Assembly (NCBI GenBank): GCA_030601705.1
Contig: JAUWBM010000010.1
Coordinates: forward strand, 1-44,640
From: Thermoplasmatota archaeon
GTDB taxonomy: Archaea > Thermoplasmatota > E2 > DHVEG-1
Direction: 5' to 3'
DNA length: 44,640 nt
The notes under the pieces were generated by a model. The model worked only from the letters and a program-made list of their open reading frames with translations. It searched no databases and was not told the origin of the DNA. The translations under genes were made by a program, and so were the position numbers. This document shows positions 39,490-44,640 of this stretch, in pieces (positions within the stretch are counted from its first letter, which is position 1; every line of letters starts with the position of its first letter).

Positions 39490-40749
39490 CTATAAAGTTA
39501 GCCGTGTTTGCCCTTTTATATTATAATTCGCAAACTCCTTGAATATTTCATCTTTCTGCAAGACATTTATCAAATCTTTAGATGAGGAGGACATCTGAAT
39601 TTCTCTAGTCCGTCCATGCCTCCCCTTTGAAATAACTCGAGCAGTAATTATGCCTAGCATATCAAGCTCAGAAATCAAATCAGCAGATCTTCTCTGAGTT
39701 AAACAATTGTATCGGATCTTTTTACATAGCTCTTTATATATTTCATATACTTCGCCCGTGGTCATTGCCTGGGTCGCACCTGCTTTCTTGTTTTGTTTAT
39801 CAAGCAATAGTATAGAGTAGATTATTAATTTGGACTGATGAGGTAACGTACGAACAACTTCTATTATACGATCTATTTCAATCTTATTTTGGGCCGTTTT
39901 TACATGATGCCTAGTAACCTTTGGAGAGTTACTACGTTCTGCCACCTCTGCTGACACTCTCAGAAGATCTAGGGCTCTCCTTGCATCACCATGTTCTTGA
40001 GCGGATAACGCAGCACATAATGGAATTACATCTTCCTCTAGCATGCCAGGCTTTAATGCCATCTCAACGCGGTCATGTAATATATCCTGCAGCTGCTCGG
40101 CATCGTATGGATAAAAAATCATATTTTCTTCACCAAGGCTTGATTTTACCCTTGGATCTAAGAACTCTGTAAATTTCAAATCGTTTGAAATACCTATAAC
40201 CGAGACTTTAGCATTTTCAAGCTCAGTGTTAATACGTGATAAATTATATAACGCTTCATCGCCCTTGAGTTTATCAATCTCATCAAGAACTACAACAGTC
40301 ACACACTTCTCCTTGTCCATCATAAATTTTACTTTTGAATATACCTCATCAGTTGGCCAGCCAGTAAAAGGGATGTGGTCATTCCACTCATCAATAAAAT
40401 GATTTGCAATATTTTGAAGAAGACGATATTGAGTATCTACAACTTCACAATTAATATAAATAAAATTAATATTTTTGTTAGTCGCTTTACCTTTTTTAAA
40501 AAGTTCTTTCCCTACAAATTTTGCAACTGCTGTCTTGCCTGTTCCAGTTTTACCATAAATGAATACGTTTGAGGGGGTCTCTCCCCTTAAAGCAGGGACC
40601 AAAACAGCTGCAAGATCATTTATTTCTTTTTCTCTGTGGGGTAAAATCTCTGGTATATATGCTGGTCTCATTACCTCTCGATCGATGAATAACCATGCGG
40701 ATTTTAGCAAATGACCAAAGATATCTTTATTAGTATTGTCTCCAACCAT
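39490..40749 (-). CDS. cdc6: Cdc6/Orc1 replication initiator
   Basis: This 419-residue AAA+ protein binds origins and recruits MCM. The Walker A motif GKTGTGKT is at 66-73, Walker B is VVLDEIDKL, and sensor 1 (GISNDL) and the arginine-containing DPRVKSSLGEE follow. The C-terminal winged helix contacts origin DNA. Length is normal. The ATG is 11 nt after a GGAGG buried in an 8-bp hairpin. The region upstream contains inverted ORB-like elements, as expected if the gene sits next to its own origin. Confidence 0.96.
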   Translation of the reverse strand: MVGDNTNKDIFGHLLKSAWLFIDREVMRPAYIPEILPHREKEINDLAAVLVPALRGETPSNVFIYGKTGTGKTAVAKFVGKELFKKGKATNKNINFIYINCEVVDTQYRLLQNIANHFIDEWNDHIPFTGWPTDEVYSKVKFMMDKEKCVTVVVLDEIDKLKGDEALYNLSRINTELENAKVSVIGISNDLKFTEFLDPRVKSSLGEENMIFYPYDAEQLQDILHDRVEMALKPGMLEEDVIPLCAALSAQEHGDARRALDLLRVSAEVAERSNSPKVTRHHVKTAQNKIEIDRIIEVVRTLPHQSKLIIYSILLLDKQNKKAGATQAMTTGEVYEIYKELCKKIRYNCLTQRRSADLISELDMLGIITARVISKGRHGRTREIQMSSSSKDLINVLQKDEIFKEFANYNIKGQTRLTL

Positions 40750-40752
40750 CGT

Positions 40753-40772
40753 AAAATGAGCCTCCTCATTTT
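40753..40772 (-). promoter_or_regulatory. Hairpin enclosing the cdc6 ribosome binding site
   Basis: The perfect inverted repeat AAAATGAG / CTCATTTT (8 bp) has a 4-nt loop, GAGG on the minus strand. The ribosome site GAGGAGG spans the last stem bases and the loop, immediately 5' of the cdc6 ATG. Such a structure could limit translation. Confidence 0.6.
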
Positions 40773-40859
40773 CGGTAAGTAATTACGATATAATAAAGTT
40801 TTGTATAAAATTTTAATAGGTGTTTATATCTGTTGAAAATAGATAGGGGGACAGGGGAT

Positions 40860-40875
40860 CATTTCCTGTGGAGAT
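40860..40875 (+). repeat. ORB-like element, forward copy
   Basis: CATTTCCTGTGGAGAT contains the dyad TCC-TGT-GGA, one base from the ORB core TCCAGTGGA, and is followed by TTTTGGG. It matches the inverted copy at 41019-41034 in 15 of 16 positions. Confidence 0.55.
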
Positions 40876-41018
40876 TTTTGGGAATTGAGTTTTAATCTTA
40901 AAATTTTTTTATATTTATAATTTTAAAAATCGAAATATTCAAATACTTCAAATCAAATAACTATAAGGAAATGTTGCAACCTTTTCATTAATACGGACAA
41001 ACAATGTCTAGAATATAT

Positions 41019-41034
41019 ATCTCCACACGAAATG
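41019..41034 (-). repeat. ORB-like element, inverted copy
   Basis: The minus strand reads CATTTCGTGTGGAGAT, differing from the forward copy at one base. The two face each other across about 143 bp. Confidence 0.55.
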
Positions 41035-41136
41035 GAGGGGTCCGCCCTCTTTCAATCTCCTCAATAGCTTATCTTATATAAAATGCTATTTATAGTGATA
41101 AGATTAATATCGTTTTGGATAACAACATCCAAAAAT

Positions 41137-41373
41137 TTAACTTCCAATTATCACAACATCTTTTACTGATTTTATGTTTTCAAAGGGAAATACAAGATGC
41201 CCCATATCATCCAAATGATACAATCTTGGATCTATGTCTTCGGAAGGTTCTATAAGAATACCTAATAACGATCCTGTTTTTTCATCAACTAACGAATTTC
41301 TTAGAATGCCGAGATACAACCCTTCCTCACTCATTACCGTTTTTCCTCTAAGCTCACTTTCAAGAACTTTCAT
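41137..41373 (-). CDS. PRC-barrel domain protein
   Basis: This 78-residue protein consists of one PRC barrel: ELRGKTVMSEEGLYLGIL, a KTGSLLGILIEP strand, then DDMGHLVFPFENIKSVKDVVII. Such archaeal proteins are common and often linked to RNA or DNA processes, but no activity is established. The ATG has a GGAGGGAT ribosome site. It lies 69 nt downstream of the CDC48 gene on the same strand and so is probably in its transcript, and it borders the candidate origin. Confidence 0.85.
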   Translation of the reverse strand: MKVLESELRGKTVMSEEGLYLGILRNSLVDEKTGSLLGILIEPSEDIDPRLYHLDDMGHLVFPFENIKSVKDVVIIGS

Positions 41374-41442
41374 TAATTTATCCCTCCTTTTTATTATAAA
41401 CTTACTTATATTGTATGTCTCTGTCTTTTTTATCCTTTTTGG

Positions 41443-44010
41443 CTATGCAACGTCGGTGTCTCTTTTGTACTCTTTTACTATATCGCTAGAGCGGCTTTCC
41501 TTTAATTTTTTATAATAGTTGATTAAATCTTTTGTAATACTTGCAGGGATATTCTTCTTCGCCCTTTCAAAATGACTTTTGTTAACTTCGCTTGATTTGA
41601 TATTCTCTCGCAACGCCAACATTGCTGCCTCCCTACAAAGTCCTTCAATATCTGCACCGGAATAACCTTCGGTCTCTTCAGCCAATTTTTCTAAGGATAT
41701 ATCACTTGCAAGGGGCATTCTCTTTGTGTGTATTCCAAAGATGGCGATTCGAGATTTTTTGTCAGGTGCAGGAGTTAACAATAATCTATCAAATCTTCCC
41801 GGTCTTAGCAACGCAGGATCTAACATATCGGGTTTGTTGGTTGCCCCGATGACGACCACGCCTTCCATGCTTTCAAGACCATCAATGCTTGTTAAAAGTT
41901 GGTTTACAACACTTTCGGTAACATGGGAGCCAGAATATGCACCCCTTCTCGGAGCAATAGAGTCAATTTCGTCAAGAAGCACTATAGTCGGTGCCACTTG
42001 ACGTGCCTTTTTGAATAACTCACGAACCGCTTTCTCACTTTCTCCTACCCACTTGCTGAGAACTTCAGGTCCTTTTATTGAGATAAAGTTTGCCTTTGAT
42101 TCATTTGCAATAGCTTTTGCAAGTAATGTTTTCCCAGTTCCGGGAGGCCCATACAACAAAATCCCTCTAGGTGCTTTTATTCCCATGCGTTTAAAAACTT
42201 CGGGCTGCGTGAGGGGCCATTCTACCGATTCTCTAAGGTTCTGTTTTACTTCCTCTAACCCACCAATATCCTCCCAAGTTACTTTTGGAATTTCGATGAA
42301 GAATTCCCTAAGGGCCGAAGGCTCAATTCCACGGTGTGCATTTTTAAAATCTGCCATTGTGACTTCCATTTTTTCCATGAGCTCAACAGGAATTTGATCT
42401 TCTAATTCTATCTCTGGCAAGTACCTTCTAAGTGCATTCATTGCTGCCTCCCTCGAAAGTGCTGCGAGATCAGCACCAACAAAACCATAGGTTATATCGG
42501 CCATTTTTTCCAGAAAGATTTCTTTAGCAATCTTTTTTGCAAACTCTTCCGGTTTTTCTTTTATTGAATTAAGTTTGTCATTAATCTGTTGTTCCGTCCG
42601 TAAATTAAGTTCAGAACCCTCTATTTCATATGGCAATAAGTTGGTTATTTCATCAGTAAGAATTTTTACAAACTTTTCTAAAAAAGGAGCAGGCGCCTCA
42701 CCCTTAAAGTTTTTAAATGTAACAGTCAAATAATCTCCAATCAAAACTTTTTTATTTTTATTTTTAGAATTTTTAGAAGTAGATATGTTTTTTAAAAGAT
42801 CAGATACATGGATTTTTTTGGTTCCTTGAATAATTATGCTTTCAATTTTTTTCCCTTCTACTTTTTCTCCAGCGTAGAATTCATCTAAATTTAGATTAAT
42901 GGGCATGCCTCTTGTATGAATTTGAAGGATCTCTCTCCGTCCTGCGCTATCGGGAACATCTATCCTGATCTCTCTGTCAAATCTTCCCGGTCTCCGTAAT
43001 GCAGGATCTAGTGTATCTGGAATGTTTGTAGCGCCTATGACTATCACTTTTCCTCTTCCTTTCAACCCATCCATGAGTGTTAGAAGCTGAGAGACAACAC
43101 GGCGTTCGACTTCACCATGTACTTCGCTTCTTTTTGGGGCTATTGCATCGATCTCATCTAAAAATATGATGGATGGGGCGTTTTTTTCCGCTTCTTCAAA
43201 TATCTTCCTTAAGTTCTCTTCACTTTGGCCGTAAAACTTACTCATGATTTCAGGACCATTGATTGTGTAGAAGTTCGCACCTGATTCATTGGCAACAGCT
43301 TTTGCGATAAGCGTTTTACCCGTTCCAGGTGGCCCATGAAGCAAAACCCCTTTCGGCGGATCAATGCCAAGCCGATTAAAAAGCTCTGGATGTTTTAGTG
43401 GAAGTTGAATCATCTCCTTAACTTTTTCCAGTTCATTATGAAGACCGCCAATATCCTCATAGCTAACCCTTGGCCCTTCTTCTGTGATTTTTGCCGCTTC
43501 TTCTTTAACACGAAGCGCAGTCATTTCGTTTATTGAAACAATTCCATGAGGATCGGCATCAATGATTACAAAAGGAAGTGCATTTCCAAAGAAAGCGATA
43601 CCCGGTATAGTAATTTCATCGCCTTTAGTTATAGGGCGTCTCAATAGATTCTTTCTAATTAATGCGTCTATGCCCATTCCAAATTCAATCCGTTGTCCTT
43701 CCGGCATTAGAGGTGCTAAAACAATCTCTCTTGCCTCTTTTACCTCTGCTCGCCTTATTTTTACACGATCTCCCAAACTCGTTCCAGCATTTTTCCTCGT
43801 CAGATTATCAATGCGAATTGTTTTTTTACCTTCATCTGACGGGTGTGCCCTCCAAACCGAAGCCGCAGTTGTTTTTGCACCTTCGATTTCTATAACATCT
43901 CCAATAGATAAGTCGAGATCAATACGTGTTTGATGGTCAATACGGGCTCTGCCATAACCAACATCTTGTTGAAAAGCTTCAGAGACTTTTAGAAGAATAT
44001 TTTGTTGCAT
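41443..44010 (-). CDS. CDC48/VAT AAA+ ATPase with an insertion in the D1 lid
   Basis: This 855-residue unfoldase has an N-domain (double-psi barrel, residues 1-180) and two AAA+ modules. D1 has Walker A GPPGTGKT at 226-233, Walker [11 protein letters not shown] and GATN; D2 has Walker A at 621-628, Walker [11 protein letters not shown] and GATN. Both arginine fingers ([16 protein letters not shown]) are present. VAT is normally about 740-760 residues; the difference is an insertion at about 378-499, in the lid of D1, before [12 protein letters not shown]. The C-terminus ends in RDTDVA and shows no HbYX proteasome-docking motif. The start is ATG after GGGAG. Confidence 0.95.
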   Translation of the reverse strand: MQQNILLKVSEAFQQDVGYGRARIDHQTRIDLDLSIGDVIEIEGAKTTAASVWRAHPSDEGKKTIRIDNLTRKNAGTSLGDRVKIRRAEVKEAREIVLAPLMPEGQRIEFGMGIDALIRKNLLRRPITKGDEITIPGIAFFGNALPFVIIDADPHGIVSINEMTALRVKEEAAKITEEGPRVSYEDIGGLHNELEKVKEMIQLPLKHPELFNRLGIDPPKGVLLHGPPGTGKTLIAKAVANESGANFYTINGPEIMSKFYGQSEENLRKIFEEAEKNAPSIIFLDEIDAIAPKRSEVHGEVERRVVSQLLTLMDGLKGRGKVIVIGATNIPDTLDPALRRPGRFDREIRIDVPDSAGRREILQIHTRGMPINLNLDEFYAGEKVEGKKIESIIIQGTKKIHVSDLLKNISTSKNSKNKNKKVLIGDYLTVTFKNFKGEAPAPFLEKFVKILTDEITNLLPYEIEGSELNLRTEQQINDKLNSIKEKPEEFAKKIAKEIFLEKMADITYGFVGADLAALSREAAMNALRRYLPEIELEDQIPVELMEKMEVTMADFKNAHRGIEPSALREFFIEIPKVTWEDIGGLEEVKQNLRESVEWPLTQPEVFKRMGIKAPRGILLYGPPGTGKTLLAKAIANESKANFISIKGPEVLSKWVGESEKAVRELFKKARQVAPTIVLLDEIDSIAPRRGAYSGSHVTESVVNQLLTSIDGLESMEGVVVIGATNKPDMLDPALLRPGRFDRLLLTPAPDKKSRIAIFGIHTKRMPLASDISLEKLAEETEGYSGADIEGLCREAAMLALRENIKSSEVNKSHFERAKKNIPASITKDLINYYKKLKESRSSDIVKEYKRDTDVA
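42514..42879 (-). other. Insertion of about 122 residues in CDC48 D1
   Basis: Residues about 378-499 separate NLNLD from MADITYGF, which are normally adjacent. The segment starts with an [17 protein letters not shown] beta-rich part, contains a Lys/Asn/Ser-rich linker ([12 protein letters not shown]), a second beta-rich part ([13 protein letters not shown]) and a helical end. It has no splice-site residues, so it is not an intein. The function is unknown. Confidence 0.75.
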
Positions 44011-44149
44011 CTTTATGCTCCCGTCGATATTAGTTAGGTTTGGCAGAAGAATAAGCGCATTATAAATTTTTCTACAAGTTTGATTATATAAAAAACAATA
44101 GTTAAATAAACATTATCTATATTTTGAATATTATATTTTAAAAATATAC

Positions 44150-44158
44150 TTTATAAAT
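44150..44158 (+). promoter_or_regulatory. TATA box of the OB-fold gene
   Basis: TTTATAAAT is centred about 25 nt before the GTG at 44179, which predicts a leaderless transcript. Confidence 0.5.
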
Positions 44159-44178
44159 ATGGAAAATAAATCAAATAG

Positions 44179-44640
44179 GTGATAAAAACGGAATTAAAAT
44201 ACTTTGCAATTATCCTTTCTGTTGCATGCACCCTCTTTCTTTATTTTTTGTCTACTCTTTCCCAACCAATTATGATAGAGTTGCATGAAATCCCCGAGTA
44301 TGAAGGAAAACAAGTAATAGTAGAGGGCATTGTAACCGAGCACCGAATCACAACATATGGTGGACAAATAATTGAGATAAAAAATCTAGATAGTGAAAAT
44401 ATTTCTAAAACTATCGTATTTGTTGAAGGAGAAACGTCTGTAGAATATGGAGATAGAATTCAAGCAACTGGGACAGTACAAAAATATAAGGATGAATGGG
44501 AAATAGTAGTAAATAACGAACGATTTGTAAAAATCTTACAAAAGTGGACCAATGTCACTTTTCCACTATGGCAGCTTGCAGAGAATCCTGATAAATATGT
44601 TGGTACCAATGTAAATGTGACCGGTTTTATTGATAGAAAA
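44179..44640 (+). CDS. Membrane-anchored OB-fold protein, 5' part (partial)
   Basis: The frame is open from a GTG at 44179 to the last base (154 codons seen), so the gene continues beyond the window. The N-terminus has one transmembrane helix (YFAIILSVACTLFLYFL), followed by an OB-fold-like domain (GKQVIVEGIVTEHR, IKNLD, YGDRIQATGTVQKYKDEWEIVV), then a second similar domain beginning with YVGTNVNVTGFI. Extracellular or membrane-linked nucleic-acid-binding OB proteins of this type are known in euryarchaea. The start has no ribosome site but a well-placed TATA box. Confidence 0.7.
   Translation, partial: MIKTELKYFAIILSVACTLFLYFLSTLSQPIMIELHEIPEYEGKQVIVEGIVTEHRITTYGGQIIEIKNLDSENISKTIVFVEGETSVEYGDRIQATGTVQKYKDEWEIVVNNERFVKILQKWTNVTFPLWQLAENPDKYVGTNVNVTGFIDRK

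Larger units (their letters stand above)
40773..41136. other. Candidate replication origin (oriC)
   Basis: This 364-bp noncoding region lies between cdc6 and the PRC-barrel gene. It holds two inverted ORB-like elements (40860-40875 and 41019-41034) on either side of a very AT-rich stretch (about 40892-40970), a plausible unwinding element. G-rich runs lie beside each element (GGGGGACAGGGG before the first, GAGGGG after the second). Origins next to cdc6 with ORBs flanking an AT-rich core are known in many archaea. The minus-strand promoter of cdc6 must also lie here. Confidence 0.55.

Noticed and set aside
42514..42879. The CDC48 insertion as a mini-intein
   Set aside because: It lacks a Cys/Ser start, an internal TxxH motif and a His-Asn end, and it lies in the lid rather than at a conserved active-site motif.

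Overview
The window is a low-GC archaeal chromosome segment, most likely from a Thermoplasmatota-type euryarchaeote. Archaeal markers are EF-1A next to rps10, a Cdc6/Orc1 initiator, a CDC48/VAT ATPase, an AglB/Stt3 oligosaccharyltransferase, geranylgeranylglyceryl phosphate (GGGP) synthase, geranylgeranyl reductase, split GMP synthetase subunits, a Pth2 peptidyl-tRNA hydrolase and endonuclease Q. It also carries a bacterial-type gyrB-gyrA pair, as several euryarchaeal lineages do. The lineage call is inference from gene content only. Nearly all of the window is ordinary coding chromosome: I see no CRISPR array, prophage or intact insertion sequence. The only mobile-type elements are an intein and a recombinase remnant.

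Layout. 1-2.6 kb: 3' end of an ABC-2 permease gene, a small secreted protein and two two-helix membrane proteins. 2.6-4.7 kb: tyrosine-recombinase remnant, tRNA-Arg(TCT), tRNA-Ser(TGA), rps10 and tuf. 4.9-7.4 kb: phosphoglucosamine mutase and a sugar nucleotidyltransferase. 7.5-9.7 kb: secreted caspase-fold peptidase, tRNA-Val(GAC), beta-helix lipoprotein. 10.0-15.1 kb: MATE exporter facing a three-gene operon (Vps62-like membrane protein, endonuclease Q, GAF-type methionine sulfoxide reductase). 15.3-23.4 kb: gyrB, gyrA with an intein beside the catalytic tyrosine, and convergent topA. 23.5-30.0 kb: purE and GMP synthetase subunits, facing an ubiX / GGGP synthase / inositol phosphatase / small membrane exporter / pyrC / AMMECR1 series. 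30.1-38.7 kb: a very long oligosaccharyltransferase, PRPP synthetase, a large anchored surface protein and geranylgeranyl reductase. 38.7-41.4 kb: small beta-barrel protein, pth2, cdc6/orc1, a candidate replication origin and a PRC-barrel gene. 41.4-44.6 kb: a CDC48 with an unusual insertion and the start of an OB-fold membrane protein gene running off the end.

Themes. DNA topology and replication (gyrase, topoisomerase I, Cdc6, candidate origin) lie in one window. Cell-envelope construction is represented by sugar activation, N-glycosylation, ether-lipid enzymes and sequon-rich surface proteins. Nucleotide synthesis is represented by prs, purE, the GMP synthetase subunits and pyrC. Many first genes have a TATA-like box about 24-28 nt before the start codon, which predicts leaderless transcripts. 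Internal genes of operons carry GGAGG-type ribosome binding sites. The strongest points for follow-up are the GyrA intein, an inverted pair of ORB-like elements upstream of cdc6, a hairpin over the cdc6 ribosome binding site, one symmetric TATA element that could serve two divergent genes, a roughly 120-residue insertion in CDC48, and a tandem beta-sandwich extension on AglB.
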